DNA of 64,000 nt from JALZVT01 sp039029135 (lineage in GTDB: Bacteria; Pseudomonadota; Gammaproteobacteria; Pseudomonadales; Azotimanducaceae), in NCBI GenBank assembly GCA_039029135.1, contig JBCCGT010000009.1, forward strand, positions 62,001 through 126,000, in the 5' to 3' direction. The notes below the pieces were generated by a model that saw only the letters and a program-made list of their open reading frames with translations, was not told where the DNA came from and did no database searches. Shown piece after piece: positions 41,138 through 51,172 of the stretch. Position 1 is the first letter of the stretch. Each line of letters starts with the position of its first letter. Made by a program: the position numbers and the translations under genes.

Positions 41138-42835
41138 CTACCCGCCTCGACTCATTAAGGCTGGCAGCCCTTCCTCCTCGCGAAACGCTTCTGCGGCCTG
41201 CGGGTCGCTCTCCGTCAGAACCCGATAGACGGTCGAGGCCGCGCGCCGGCGCAGAGACTTGTCATTGATTCGACGCATTAACGCCATGGACGTCGTGAGA
41301 TCCTGGGATTGGCTTTCGATGATACTGACCGCGGCACCATCGAAGGATCTACCCCGTAGACTTTCGGTAAAACTCAGCGCGGAGGCCTTATCCCGGTGAG
41401 TCCATACGGAAACCAGGGTCTGATACAACTCCGGTCTCTGCGCCGTCGGCAGATCGGCGATAAAGTCCATTGCGAACTGTGGATTCGAGTACGCGCTTCG
41501 CGAGATCAGATCCCTGCTGGCGCTGGCCCGCGCCACCGGATCGCGAATGTCCTCCAGATACCGGACCGCGGCGGTCAGGTTCTGATTGGCCAGCAGCCCC
41601 GTCCAGGCAACGTGCATCTCCGACTGCAAATCGGCGGGGAGACTGTCGATAAACGCGATCGCTCCGGACTCATCGTCAGCCAGCTCGTACAACATTTCTT
41701 GAGCCGCCGAACTACGATGCGCGCCGATCTCTTGCTCCAGCAGCCAGCGAACGGAGCCGACAGGGTCGCGCCCCACCGAGGAAATCGCCGCGGCTCGTTC
41801 CGCCCTCTCGAGAGCCTCACCGCTCAAAGAGCTCAAGAGTCGCTCAGCAGCACCGGGATCAGACTGGGACAGCTGCTGATAAAGAAAATCGAGCGATTCG
41901 TTCGGCGTCACACCATCGACGCTGTCGAGCAACCAGTCGACCGTCGCGTGAGGATCGTCTCTCGCCCAGGTGGACAGAATCTGCTGACGGAGAAATGCCT
42001 GGGATGCCAAGGCGTCAGCCTCTTCGACCGCCTGCAAAGCCGCCAGCGGATCCTGTTGTGCCCAGATGCCGAGGATGCCGTACAGCCGCTGCTGGTTAGT
42101 CAGTCCGCCCGCCCCAACCGCGTCCCGCCACGCGCCCGCGGGGTCGGTCCGAGGATTGACCGGATAGATGTTGCTCACCTGCAGGCGATCGATGACGGCG
42201 GTGCGGATGCCAGGATCGCGATCCTGTATGGAGAGGACCATCGCTCGCGCAGCGATGGAGCGCTCCGCTGCCGACAGACCCTCCGCGGCGCGAATAGCGG
42301 CCTCCTGGTCGACGCGCGAAAGGCTGTGAAACACGGCATGCAGCCAGGCGTTGCGATACTGCCCGGGGCCCGCCCGCGCGCGCTCGATCGCGCGCGCCGG
42401 ATCCAGTTCCGCGATCCTGCCCAACAGCATCGCGCCCGCCGCCTGTCGATCGCTGGCGCCCAACGTATCGGTATCGTCGAGCAGCGCGAGCAATTCGTCG
42501 ACGCTCATTCCGGCCATGCGCTGCATCAGACTCAGCGTTTGATCAAAGTTGCTCTGTATGTTGTCGAGCTCGCGCCACAGACGCAGGGGATCGGACATCG
42601 CAGGGGCTGTGTCCTGTTCAGGGCGTCGGGCTTCTTGTTCAGCGGCAAGCGCGTGCGATGCGGACGCCTGCTGCGGTTCCGGCAACGCGAGGCGGTCGAC
42701 CGCTCGATCGCGTTCGGTTCGAGCAACCTGATAACCGGCAGCATAGGCGGCGAGCAGCAAGGCGAACCCGGTGCAAATCAGCCACAACGTGCGCCATGAG
42801 AATCTTGATGGAATGTCGCCCGACAGCACTGTCAC
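41138..42835 (-). CDS. Membrane-anchored helical-repeat protein, unknown function
   Basis: A 565-residue protein with one N-terminal membrane helix (about 14-36, cytoplasmic side basic), a variable linker, and from about residue 80 a long array of alpha-helical repeats containing recurring ALxx(V/L)xx(L/W)xxxDP-like units (SIQDRDPG, GIWAQQDPLAAL, STWARDDPHATV, SVGRDPVGSV). It resembles helical-solenoid scaffolds more than any enzyme. The first codon is GTG; a second GTG two codons on has better AGGGAG spacing. Probably an inner-membrane protein with a periplasmic solenoid. No family name is certain. Confidence 0.65.
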   Translation of the reverse strand: MTVLSGDIPSRFSWRTLWLICTGFALLLAAYAAGYQVARTERDRAVDRLALPEPQQASASHALAAEQEARRPEQDTAPAMSDPLRLWRELDNIQSNFDQTLSLMQRMAGMSVDELLALLDDTDTLGASDRQAAGAMLLGRIAELDPARAIERARAGPGQYRNAWLHAVFHSLSRVDQEAAIRAAEGLSAAERSIAARAMVLSIQDRDPGIRTAVIDRLQVSNIYPVNPRTDPAGAWRDAVGAGGLTNQQRLYGILGIWAQQDPLAALQAVEEADALASQAFLRQQILSTWARDDPHATVDWLLDSVDGVTPNESLDFLYQQLSQSDPGAAERLLSSLSGEALERAERAAAISSVGRDPVGSVRWLLEQEIGAHRSSAAQEMLYELADDESGAIAFIDSLPADLQSEMHVAWTGLLANQNLTAAVRYLEDIRDPVARASASRDLISRSAYSNPQFAMDFIADLPTAQRPELYQTLVSVWTHRDKASALSFTESLRGRSFDGAAVSIIESQSQDLTTSMALMRRINDKSLRRRAASTVYRVLTESDPQAAEAFREEEGLPALMSRGG

Positions 42836-42923
42836 TCCCTGATCGACTGTCTCTACGCAGTATTTGTCGACTCGGCAAGCGGGTCAACCAAGAAAACGAC
42901 AGCGGCGTTGGCCACTTGTGACG

Positions 42924-44477
42924 CTACAGGTTCGCGCTCGTCCAGTTCAACGCAGTGAGCGGCTGCAACACTTGTCGCGGCTGCCGATAGGGATCTTCGA
43001 GCAGGGTGAACTCGCTGTCCAACGACGCCGAGATGCGGCGGGTCAGGTCATACTCCGGCCAGCGAGAGCCGACTATAGAAGGATCGCCGCTGGTCGCGAA
43101 ATTGATCCAGCTCTGCCGCATCTTTCGCGCGACTTCATCGAAGCTGGCAAACCCGGCGAGCCCGGGCAGCGGCGTGCCGTTGCCGAACAACACCAGATCC
43201 ATGGCGTGGGCGGCGCCTAAGAGCTGCGACTCCCAGTCGAAGCGATACAGATAGGTCCGGGCCTGGCCGCGCTGCACATGGCCTTCCGCGATGCGCTGAC
43301 CTGGAACCCGAAACCAGAGATCTCCGGCGATTGCGAGATCGACATCCTCGTCGTCGAGTTCAGGAAAGGATGACTTGTACGCCGCGCGAAGCGCCGGCAG
43401 CGTGACGCCAGAAGCCTTGAGGAGCGTGTCTCGTCGTTTGGTGAAAACCGCCAGTGCATCCTCGCCAAAGAGAGAGAACAGGTTGAGCTCCTGCCGACAG
43501 GAGCCGATGAGATACTCCACGTCCGCGCCGAGACCAGCGAAAGACGCATCGACAGGGTGGTTCGGCATCTTCTCTGATACGACGGGCAGATAGATCTGCG
43601 GGCTGCCATAGTCCGTCGCCTGCAGTTGGTCATACAGGGAAACGAAACTCGACCAGTGGGTGCCAACAAGCGCCGCCGTATCGCCCGGTTTAATGTCCAG
43701 AGCTTTGAGTACGGTTTGGGCGACCGCACGCGCAGTGTGCGGGCGCTGGGCCGCGTGGCCACCGCTCTGCAGGATCACCCGACGCAGGAGCCCAGCCGAT
43801 GCGGGCGTCGCGACGACGGCCTGTGCCGCGGCGCCGCCGCCAGATTCACCGAACAGCGTGACATTGTTAGGGTCACCGCCGAACTTCTCGACGTTTCGCT
43901 GCACCCAGCGCAGCACTTCAATCTGATCGAGAATGCCCAGATTGCCTGGGCCGATGCCACCGCCGAAGTCCTCCTGCAGATACAGATAGCCCTCTGCACC
44001 GAGGCGCCGGTTGTTCGTGATGAGCACGACCCCCTCTTCGGCGAAGTGCGTACCGTCGTAGACCGCGGCGGCGCCCGTGCCTGACACCTGTCCGCCCCCG
44101 TGCGCCCAGACCATCACCGGCAAACCCCGGGCCGCGGGGTCCGGCGTCCACAGATTGAGATTCAGGCAGTCCTCGCCCTCCGCTAGATCGCCGAGACCCA
44201 TGCCACCGGTCTGCGGACAAATGAGTCCGTAGGAACCAGCATCGAGCGCACCGTCCCACCTCGTTCTAGGTTGCGCAGGCTTGAAGCGGTTCTGTGCGAA
44301 GGGCGGCTCGGCATAGGGAATGCCAAGAAAACGATGCACGCCCTTCGTGACATAGCCCTGCACACGACCGGTATCGGTTGCGACCAGGGCGCCTTTCACG
44401 CTTTCCGATGGCGCACAGGCTGTCGCAGCGACCGAGAGGCCAACGACCTTGGAAAACTCGCGTCTGCGCATGGGCAT
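42924..44477 (-). CDS. Type-B carboxylesterase, Tat/lipoprotein signal
   Basis: A 517-residue carboxylesterase (COesterase) family protein. The nucleophile elbow GESGGGAAA is present, with the oxyanion stretch VWAHGGGQVSG upstream, a Glu in the second half and a late His expected. The N-terminus MRRREFSKVVGL followed by a hydrophobic run and a Cys (TACA) looks like a twin-arginine lipoprotein signal. It would hydrolyse carboxylic esters in the periplasm or outer membrane. It lies 29 bp after the flavoprotein gene on the same strand and may be co-transcribed with it. Confidence 0.88.
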   Translation of the reverse strand: MPMRRREFSKVVGLSVAATACAPSESVKGALVATDTGRVQGYVTKGVHRFLGIPYAEPPFAQNRFKPAQPRTRWDGALDAGSYGLICPQTGGMGLGDLAEGEDCLNLNLWTPDPAARGLPVMVWAHGGGQVSGTGAAAVYDGTHFAEEGVVLITNNRRLGAEGYLYLQEDFGGGIGPGNLGILDQIEVLRWVQRNVEKFGGDPNNVTLFGESGGGAAAQAVVATPASAGLLRRVILQSGGHAAQRPHTARAVAQTVLKALDIKPGDTAALVGTHWSSFVSLYDQLQATDYGSPQIYLPVVSEKMPNHPVDASFAGLGADVEYLIGSCRQELNLFSLFGEDALAVFTKRRDTLLKASGVTLPALRAAYKSSFPELDDEDVDLAIAGDLWFRVPGQRIAEGHVQRGQARTYLYRFDWESQLLGAAHAMDLVLFGNGTPLPGLAGFASFDEVARKMRQSWINFATSGDPSIVGSRWPEYDLTRRISASLDSEFTLLEDPYRQPRQVLQPLTALNWTSANL

Positions 44478-44506
44478 CTACCTTGGGCGTACGCCGAAGT
44501 GCACGC

Positions 44507-45982
44507 CTACCGTCTGCCAGCGCTCGTGCCTGCCAAGCGACCGAACACCGCCCCGTTGATCAGACCGGTACCGCCGGGATAGTTGAAGAAAAACACGCCG
44601 CCGACCAGTTCGCCGGCGGCAAACAGCCCGGGTATGGGCGCATGATCGTTGTCGAGCACCGCAGCCGTGTCCGGATCGATACGCAGGCCACCGAAGGTAA
44701 AGGTAATGCCGCAGCCCACCTGATAGGCCTCAAAGGGTCCCTCATCGATGGTGTTGGCCCAGTTGGTCTTGTTCACCTTGAGTCCACGGGTGCCGCGCCC
44801 GTCCTTCACATTGGGATCAAAGGCCGTGTTGGTATCAACCGCCGCGTTGTACGCCTTCACTTCCGCCAAAAATCCCTGCGTGTCGACACCGTCCAGTTTC
44901 TCCGCCAAAGCCTCGATCGTATCGGCCTTCACTTTGGTTACCTGCCGGATGCGATATTCATCGCGCAACAGGTGAGTCACCTTGGCGTCGAACACCTGCC
45001 AGGCAAACTGATCCGGCTGCGCGAGTATCACGCGGCCATACTTGGCGTAGGTGTAGTTGCGAAAGTCTGCCCCTTCGTCGACGAAGCGCTCGCCCGCAGC
45101 GTTCACCATGATTCCCCACGGATAGGAATGCTTCTGGAAGTTGTCGCCGACGTTCAGATCGCCGAATTCCGGTGCGTTGTAGTCCCAGCCTACGGCGTGG
45201 CAGCCGGACCAGTTGCCCTTGGTCGAGGCACCGATAGCGATGGCCATATCGATGCCGTCGCCGGTGCTGAAACGCGTGCCGCGCACGCGCGCCATTTCCC
45301 ATCCCGGACCCAGGTAACGCGTGCGTTTTTCGCTGTTGGCCTGAAATCCGCCAGACGCAATCACAACGCTGCGCGCAGATAGGTCCTCGAGACTGCCCCT
45401 GTGGCGCACCCGGACGCCGGTCACCCCGTGGCCGTCCGAAAGCAGCTCGACCGCGCGCGTTTCGTAGCGGATCTCCACGCCGTTGTTCTTCGCAATCTCG
45501 GTATGCCGGTCGACAAGCCCCGGGCCGCCACCCCAGGCTTCCAGAGTCAGGCCGCCCCAGAACTTGAATCTGCCATCGACCTTGAACGCCTGACGGCCGT
45601 AGATCGGCAGAAACCGAATGCCTTTCTGCTGCAGCCAGAACATGGTCTCGCGAGAAGTCGTAACCAGCCGTTCGCACAGTGCGGGATCGGTACGGTACCG
45701 GGTGACGCGGAACATGTCCTCGTAGAACTGGTCGGTGGTGTAGGTGCCGAAATCGGTGATCGCGATCTGTTCTTCGGAAAGATCGGGGCAAAGCGCGCGA
45801 ATGTCGTCAACGCCGTCGTAGGCAAAGCGTATGGCACCGGCCGTGAAGCGAGAATTGCCGCCGTTTTCAGCTTCAGGCGCGCATTCGAGCATGAGCACGT
45901 TTGCGCCTTGCTCCTGAGCGGCGTGAGCCGCGCAAAAGGCGGCGTTACCGGCTCCGATGATGATCGTGCCCCAGGTGCTCAT
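44507..45982 (-). CDS. FAD-dependent dehydrogenase, tricarballylate dehydrogenase (TcuA)-like
   Basis: A 491-residue flavoprotein of the fumarate reductase/succinate dehydrogenase group. The dinucleotide motif GAGNAAFCAA near residue 9, then GGNSRFTAGAIRFAYDG, which is typical of TcuA-like enzymes. A late GGVFFFNYPGGTGL FAD/substrate segment closes the protein. It may oxidise tricarballylate or a related polycarboxylate, but KsdD-like ketosteroid dehydrogenation or another substrate is also possible. No TcuB partner or TcuC carrier is nearby. It is probably co-transcribed with the carboxylesterase. Confidence 0.82.
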   Translation of the reverse strand: MSTWGTIIIGAGNAAFCAAHAAQEQGANVLMLECAPEAENGGNSRFTAGAIRFAYDGVDDIRALCPDLSEEQIAITDFGTYTTDQFYEDMFRVTRYRTDPALCERLVTTSRETMFWLQQKGIRFLPIYGRQAFKVDGRFKFWGGLTLEAWGGGPGLVDRHTEIAKNNGVEIRYETRAVELLSDGHGVTGVRVRHRGSLEDLSARSVVIASGGFQANSEKRTRYLGPGWEMARVRGTRFSTGDGIDMAIAIGASTKGNWSGCHAVGWDYNAPEFGDLNVGDNFQKHSYPWGIMVNAAGERFVDEGADFRNYTYAKYGRVILAQPDQFAWQVFDAKVTHLLRDEYRIRQVTKVKADTIEALAEKLDGVDTQGFLAEVKAYNAAVDTNTAFDPNVKDGRGTRGLKVNKTNWANTIDEGPFEAYQVGCGITFTFGGLRIDPDTAAVLDNDHAPIPGLFAAGELVGGVFFFNYPGGTGLINGAVFGRLAGTSAGRR

Positions 45983-46123
45983 AGATGGCCTTCTGTAATC
46001 GCGCAGTACGGAAATGCAGGCACCTGTAAGCGAGGCGCTACTGACGCGGGCGTCAAATCACTCTGCGAGCAGACCAATCCATACCCGCGCAGAGACGGCT
46101 GCTGGCGCGCGCCAAACCCAAAT

Positions 46124-47170
46124 CTATAGTGCATCGACAAGGTTTCTCAGCGTTTCGCAATAACGCACCCGCTCATCGCGTGTCTGTCCCATGAAGCCGA
46201 CGTTCAGCGACGTGACACCGGACTCTTTCAGGGCGTACAAGCGCTCTTTGACGAAGCCTTCGGGACCGATAAGTGAGTTTCGCTCCAAGTACTCATCCGG
46301 TATCGCTGCCTCCGCCGCCTTCTTGTCACCGGCGAGATAGAGATCCTGGATTTCCTTTGCTTCGTCCGCATAGCCTGACTTGGTGAAAATCTGGTTATAG
46401 AAGTTCTTCGAGCGCGCGCCCATGCCGCCAACATAGAGCGCGATTTGCGGCCGCGACAGATCGCGCAATGCCTCCAGCCCATCGCCGATCGCGACGGCCC
46501 CACCGGCGAAGACTTCAAGCGGTGGTCTGCTGTCATCGCGCTTCGCATGACCCGCAGCCAGCGCGTCGCCCCAGACAGACTGAGCCGCTTCCGCGGTGTA
46601 GAACGCGGGCAGCCAGGCGTCAGCCAATTCGGCCGTCATCGCGACGCTCTTTGGGCCGAGCGACGCGATCGCGATAGGTATGTCTTCTCGCACCGGGTGA
46701 TTGATGAGCTTCAGCGGCTTACCGAGCCCCGTGCCCTGATCCTGCGGCAGCGGCACCTGGTAATGCGTACCCATGTGCTGCACGCGGTCGCGGCGCCACA
46801 CGGACCGGCAGATTTCGATGATCTCCCGGAGGCGCGCCACCGGCGATGTGTAAGGGACGCCGTGGAACCCCTCGATCACCTGGGGTCCGGAGGCCCCAAG
46901 CCCCAGCATGCAGCGACCGTCAGACAGATAGTCGATGCCACCCGCCGTCATGGCCAGCAGACTCGGCGTACGCGTATAGATCGGCAGAATGCCCGAGGCG
47001 ATCGTGACTCGTTGCGTTTGTGCCGCGAGATAGCCCATGGCGCTAGGGGCGTCGAAAGAGTAGGCCTCTGGCACCCAGACGACGTCCAGCCCGGCTTTTT
47101 CCAGAGCCTGCACCTCGTCGACCGCTTCTTTGAAGCCGCCGGCATAGCTGAGAAGAGATGAAATTCGCAT
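46124..47170 (-). CDS. LLM-class flavin-dependent oxidoreductase (F420-like)
   Basis: A 348-residue TIM-barrel protein of the luciferase-like monooxygenase class. LDVVWVPEAYSFDAPSAMGYLA and GIDYLSDGRCMLGLGASGPQVIEGFHGVPY fit the F420/FMN-binding members. The start at 47170 is chosen because GGAG sits 5 nt upstream; a longer frame starts with unlikely residues. The cofactor (FMN or F420) is not decided; F420 synthesis would have to be checked elsewhere in the genome. Its neighbours suggest breakdown of an organic compound. Confidence 0.85.
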   Translation of the reverse strand: MRISSLLSYAGGFKEAVDEVQALEKAGLDVVWVPEAYSFDAPSAMGYLAAQTQRVTIASGILPIYTRTPSLLAMTAGGIDYLSDGRCMLGLGASGPQVIEGFHGVPYTSPVARLREIIEICRSVWRRDRVQHMGTHYQVPLPQDQGTGLGKPLKLINHPVREDIPIAIASLGPKSVAMTAELADAWLPAFYTAEAAQSVWGDALAAGHAKRDDSRPPLEVFAGGAVAIGDGLEALRDLSRPQIALYVGGMGARSKNFYNQIFTKSGYADEAKEIQDLYLAGDKKAAEAAIPDEYLERNSLIGPEGFVKERLYALKESGVTSLNVGFMGQTRDERVRYCETLRNLVDAL

Positions 47171-47432
47171 GCGGACTCCGCTCAATTTCTGATCGTTATA
47201 ACACGAAACCACAGGCGCCCTTTGCCTCGCCACAGAGCACGGTATCGCCCTGAGCGACATGGAAAAGAGGAACTCGAGCGCCGCCACTAGGCCGCGATCG
47301 AGGCCCGGTCCGCCTTGCGGCCGGAACTCGATGCGACGTTGGCGCGGCCTGTGATGTAATCTGGGTTGGGGACGTATTTTGGCTTGCCCAAGCGGTACGT
47401 TTGTCGCTGCACACCAAGATGCTGCAACGGCG

Positions 47433-48209
47433 ATGCAGACCGCAAGATCAGCGCTTCAAGTTCACAAGAGAGGAGCAGCAATTACAGATACAGTCGTCGT
47501 GTTAGGCGCAGGCAATCCCAACGGTATCGGCGGCGCCATCGCACAGCGCTTTGGCCGGGAAAACCTGCACGTGGTGGTGTCCGGGCGTACACAAGGCAAG
47601 CTGGACGTGACTGCTCAATCCGTTATCGACGCCGGCGGTTCTGCCGAAGCGATCGTTGCCGATGTCACCTCCGAGGCGGCTCTGACCGACCTGTTCAGCG
47701 CGGTGCAAGACCGCGGCGAGTCCATCGCCGCCGTCATCTTCAACGCCGGTAACAATGCCCCGATTCCCTTCGCCGAACTCAGCGCGGAAGACTTTGAGGG
47801 CTATTGGCGGGTTGGCTGCCTGGGCGGCTTCCTCGCCGCAAAGCAGGCAATCCCTGTCCTCGTTAAACAGGGATCCGGCTCGTTTCTGATCACGGGGGCA
47901 TCGGCGTCACTGCGCGGACGACCCAATTTTGTTCACTTCGCGGTATCGAAGTCGGGTCTGCGTAGTCTCGCCCAAGCACTCGCGCGGGAATACGGACCTC
48001 AGGGCGTGCATGTCGCCCATATCATTATCGACGGCGCGGTCAACGGTGAGATCGTGCAAAACCGGTTCGGCGCGTACCTCGAACAGCTTGGTGAAGACGG
48101 GTCGCTGGCGCCGTCCGCTATCGCCGAGACCTTCTGGCAGATTCACAGCCAGCCGCGCTCCGCCTGGAGCCATGAGGTCGACCTGCGACCCTTCAAGGAA
48201 TCCTGGTAG
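47433..48209 (+). CDS. SDR family protein with Tyr-to-Phe active site and possible ATT start
   Basis: A 242- to 258-residue SDR. The cofactor motif GAGNPNGIGGAIA begins about six residues after Ile35 of the longest frame. The usual Y-x-x-x-K reads FAVSK, so the catalytic Tyr is Phe. The best ribosome site (GAGAGGAG, 47467-47474) is 6 nt before an ATT at 47481, exactly where homology begins, so ATT may be the true start. I give the nearest ATG (47433). Following genes run the same way (alpha/beta hydrolase and iron-uptake set). Confidence 0.75.
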   Translation: MQTARSALQVHKRGAAITDTVVVLGAGNPNGIGGAIAQRFGRENLHVVVSGRTQGKLDVTAQSVIDAGGSAEAIVADVTSEAALTDLFSAVQDRGESIAAVIFNAGNNAPIPFAELSAEDFEGYWRVGCLGGFLAAKQAIPVLVKQGSGSFLITGASASLRGRPNFVHFAVSKSGLRSLAQALAREYGPQGVHVAHIIIDGAVNGEIVQNRFGAYLEQLGEDGSLAPSAIAETFWQIHSQPRSAWSHEVDLRPFKESW

Positions 48210-48305
48210 CGCGCGAGACGAGTGTTCGGCCTGAACGTTGCTATCCAGGCACATGGCCTGATGGCATTGCCGTTTTACCCCAACGCAGCCGGGCTCTGAC
48301 TTCCC

Positions 48306-49097
48306 ATGTTCTATGAGGAATTTCACCAAAACCAGTCACAGACCATCGTGTTTCTGCACGGCGCAAACACCGGTGGTTGGATGTGGGAACACGTGGTGGG
48401 GCACCTGAACGACTACCACTGTGTAGCCGTTGATTTTCCGGGTCACGACAACAGCAAAGGCGAATCCTGGGTGTCGATGCAAAGCGCCGCAAGCGATGTC
48501 GTAGCGTGCATAGAACAGTGCGCGCACGATTCACGGGCTCATGTGGTCGGCCTGTCGCTCGGCGGCTACGTCGCGCTGCGTCTGCTCGCACATCGGCCAG
48601 ATCGACTTGGCAGCGTCGTGATCAGCGGCGTGCCCGGCAAAGCGATCCCATATCGCCTGGCGATGCGTGGCCTCGGCATGCTGATGGCGCCGTTCATTCA
48701 CACCGATAGCTTCTCCCGTATGGGCGCACGGTCGATGAACGTACCAGAAGCTGACGTGCCGCTGTTTAGGGAGCGCAGCAAGAGGAATACAAGGCAGGCT
48801 TTCCTAAGCATCAACCGAGATGCGCTTGCGTTCAAGCTACCGCAGGCGGCGCTGGCAACCCCGAATCCCAAGCTGTTCGTTGCGGGTGGCAACGAGCACC
48901 CGATCATCAAAGACTCACTGCAGACCTTCGCGGCGGCCAAGAATGCCGCTGGCGCCCTGGTGCCAGATCTGGGACACGGCTGGAGCGCGGAAGACCCAGA
49001 GCTATTCGCCGCCGTCGTCAGGAGTTGGATTGAAAATCAGACCGTTTGCGAGAGACTGACCGTCGTACCTCAAGCAGAGACGCCGTCGTTCGACTAA
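48306..49097 (+). CDS. Alpha/beta hydrolase
   Basis: A 263-residue alpha/beta-fold hydrolase. The oxyanion strand is IVFLHGANTGGWMW, the Ser nucleophile lies in GLSLGGY near residue 85, and the late DLGHGWSAED supplies the likely His. The fold fits esterases or C-C bond hydrolases. Its start is 96 bp after the SDR stop; the two could be co-transcribed. The substrate is unknown. Confidence 0.85.
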   Translation: MFYEEFHQNQSQTIVFLHGANTGGWMWEHVVGHLNDYHCVAVDFPGHDNSKGESWVSMQSAASDVVACIEQCAHDSRAHVVGLSLGGYVALRLLAHRPDRLGSVVISGVPGKAIPYRLAMRGLGMLMAPFIHTDSFSRMGARSMNVPEADVPLFRERSKRNTRQAFLSINRDALAFKLPQAALATPNPKLFVAGGNEHPIIKDSLQTFAAAKNAAGALVPDLGHGWSAEDPELFAAVVRSWIENQTVCERLTVVPQAETPSFD

Positions 49098-49259
49098 TCA
49101 ACTTCAACATCCGGATGGGTTGCGCCACCGCACCGATGTGGTGCAGCTACGATCGCCGGGATGAGAGGCCGCCTCGCTCGGTTACAATGCGCATATGCGC
49201 GCGTGTCCGTTCCAATGCCAAGCATTTCATTGCCTTCGCAACGTCAGCGAGGCGCCGGT

Positions 49260-49565
49260 ATGACAAGATTGGGTCACCTGAGTGCCGCGATCAGCAGCCG
49301 CCCCTATCGCGCACTCTTCGCAGTTTTCGGCGGCTACGCGTTCACGGCCGGCTTTTTCGCCTTTCTGTCGGTGTTGCTGGCCCTGCTGGGCGCGACACGG
49401 GTCGAAGCAATGTGGTGGGCCGTGCTGAGCAGCTTCCTCGTCTACACCGCCGTGGTGATATGGGTCGCCGCTACCCGACGGCCTTGGGTGACCAGCCTGT
49501 TCATTGTCGCAGGCGCGCTGGCAATGATTAACGGCTCACCAATTCTGGCTGAACGGTTGTCTTGA
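49260..49565 (+). CDS. DUF3649-type iron-uptake membrane protein
   Basis: A 101-residue protein with three membrane helices. The arrangement and the LAALLALLGATRVEAM...-like middle fit the DUF3649 group, found with TonB-dependent iron receptors. The start at 49260 begins at the typical basic/soluble lead (TRLGHLSAAISSRPYRALFA). The stop TGA overlaps the next start ATG by one base, so it is translationally coupled to the PepSY protein. No ferric-siderophore receptor lies beside this set. Confidence 0.75.
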   Translation: MTRLGHLSAAISSRPYRALFAVFGGYAFTAGFFAFLSVLLALLGATRVEAMWWAVLSSFLVYTAVVIWVAATRRPWVTSLFIVAGALAMINGSPILAERLS

Positions 49566-51172
49566 TGCCCGGGTCGAAAGTCCATGTTTCTGAAGAGTTT
49601 CGCGCCGCTATGGGCTGGCTCCATACATGGGCCGGGATAGGAACATCTTGCCTGCTGTTCGTGATCTTCTGGATGGGTTCACTCGCCGTTTTCGATCGCG
49701 AAATTGACCAGTGGATGAAACCGGAACTGCGCATTGCGACGCCTGCACAAACATTCTCTTACGGCGCAGTGTTCGATCGACTGCTCGCGGAAGACGCCCG
49801 AGGGGCCTCTCGCTTGTTCGTCAACGCGCCGTCAGAGCGTGAGCCACTGGCCTCCGTGTTCTATACGGTCGACGGCGAATTCGTACGCGCCCACTTCGAT
49901 CCGAGAACGGGCGAATCGGTCGACGTCACCGACAGCCACGCGGGTACCAGTTTTTTCTACCCGTTCCACTACAGTCTGCACGTGCCCGCCGGCATCGGTT
50001 ACTGGATCGTCGGCTTCTGCGCCATGGGAATGCTCGTTCTTGTGGTATCGGGCCTTTTCATTCACCGCAAGATCATCAAGGACTTCTTCACCTTTCGCCC
50101 CGACAAGTCGCTGCGTCGCTCGACGCTGGATCTGCACAACCTGTCCAGCCTGATCGCCCTGCCGTTGCACGTTCTGTTTCCACTGACCGGACTGATGATC
50201 TTTTTTTCGATCTATCTGCCGTGGTCGGCCAACGTGGCCTTCGGCGGTGATCAGGAGAAGCGTTTTTCCGAGGCCTTCGCCATCGCTGCGAAGAAACCCA
50301 GCGGGCAGCCGCTACAGGATCGCGTTGACGTCAACGCACTGATCGCTGAGGTCGAGGCAACCTGGAAAGCACGCAATCCGGAAAATCCGCCCAAAGCTGA
50401 CGCCGTCGGCATGGAACTGGCGCACGACGCCAACGCCTATCTGATGGTACGGGAGATATTTCCCTCCCGAGCCGTCTCGATGAACAAGAACGTCACAGCG
50501 ATCTCCGTAAAAGATGGCGAGATTCTGCAGGACGTGGCGGCGGGACCGGCCAAGACAACCTACGCCTGGCTGGCCGGCGCGCACTTCATACAGTTCGACA
50601 GCTGGGCACTACGCTGGCTTTATTTTGCCGGCGGCCTACTGGGCAGCTTGATGATTGCCTCGGGGATCATGTTCTGGATGCAGTCTCGCATCAAGAAAGG
50701 CGGCATCGAACCGCGCAGCGTGCGCGTGGTTCGGGGATTGGCCATCGGTTCGATCAGCGGCACCATACTGGCAAGCGGCGCATACCTGGTCGCGAATCGT
50801 CTGATCCCCGCAGGCTCAGACGGATTCGGGATGGGACGAGCGAACTTCGAGGTCCTGTTTTTCTATGTGGTCTGGATTGGCGCTTTCGTACACGCCGCCG
50901 TGCGTGGTCGGTTCGCCTGGCGCGAACATTGCTTGGCGATCGCCGCGACAGCCTTTGCGGCGATACTGTTAAATTGGCTTTCGACCGGCGATCACCCGAT
51001 CGCGGCTTATCAGGCCGACCTGACGCAGGTATGGAGCTTGGACGTCGTGCTGTTTGTTGGCGCGCTGGTCGCCCGGCTAGCCGCAGAACGGCTTCGCGTC
51101 CCTGACGGGGAAGCCACCCGCCAGAAGACAGAGACGAATCGGATCACGCCGGAGTCTGCGCTGGCGAAATGA
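49565..51172 (+). CDS. PepSY-associated TM helix protein (probable ferric reductase)
   Basis: A 535-residue inner-membrane protein with four core helices bearing paired His (HTWAGI, HVPAG, HNLSSLIALPLHVLF), a periplasmic PepSY region at about 60-130 and 240-330, then more helices to about 520. It fits the PepSY_TM family, members of which are thought to reduce siderophore-bound iron. It overlaps DUF3649 by 1 nt and DUF3325 by 4 nt. Haem ligation by the pairs of His is inferred from family knowledge. Confidence 0.85.
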   Translation: MPGSKVHVSEEFRAAMGWLHTWAGIGTSCLLFVIFWMGSLAVFDREIDQWMKPELRIATPAQTFSYGAVFDRLLAEDARGASRLFVNAPSEREPLASVFYTVDGEFVRAHFDPRTGESVDVTDSHAGTSFFYPFHYSLHVPAGIGYWIVGFCAMGMLVLVVSGLFIHRKIIKDFFTFRPDKSLRRSTLDLHNLSSLIALPLHVLFPLTGLMIFFSIYLPWSANVAFGGDQEKRFSEAFAIAAKKPSGQPLQDRVDVNALIAEVEATWKARNPENPPKADAVGMELAHDANAYLMVREIFPSRAVSMNKNVTAISVKDGEILQDVAAGPAKTTYAWLAGAHFIQFDSWALRWLYFAGGLLGSLMIASGIMFWMQSRIKKGGIEPRSVRVVRGLAIGSISGTILASGAYLVANRLIPAGSDGFGMGRANFEVLFFYVVWIGAFVHAAVRGRFAWREHCLAIAATAFAAILLNWLSTGDHPIAAYQADLTQVWSLDVVLFVGALVARLAAERLRVPDGEATRQKTETNRITPESALAK

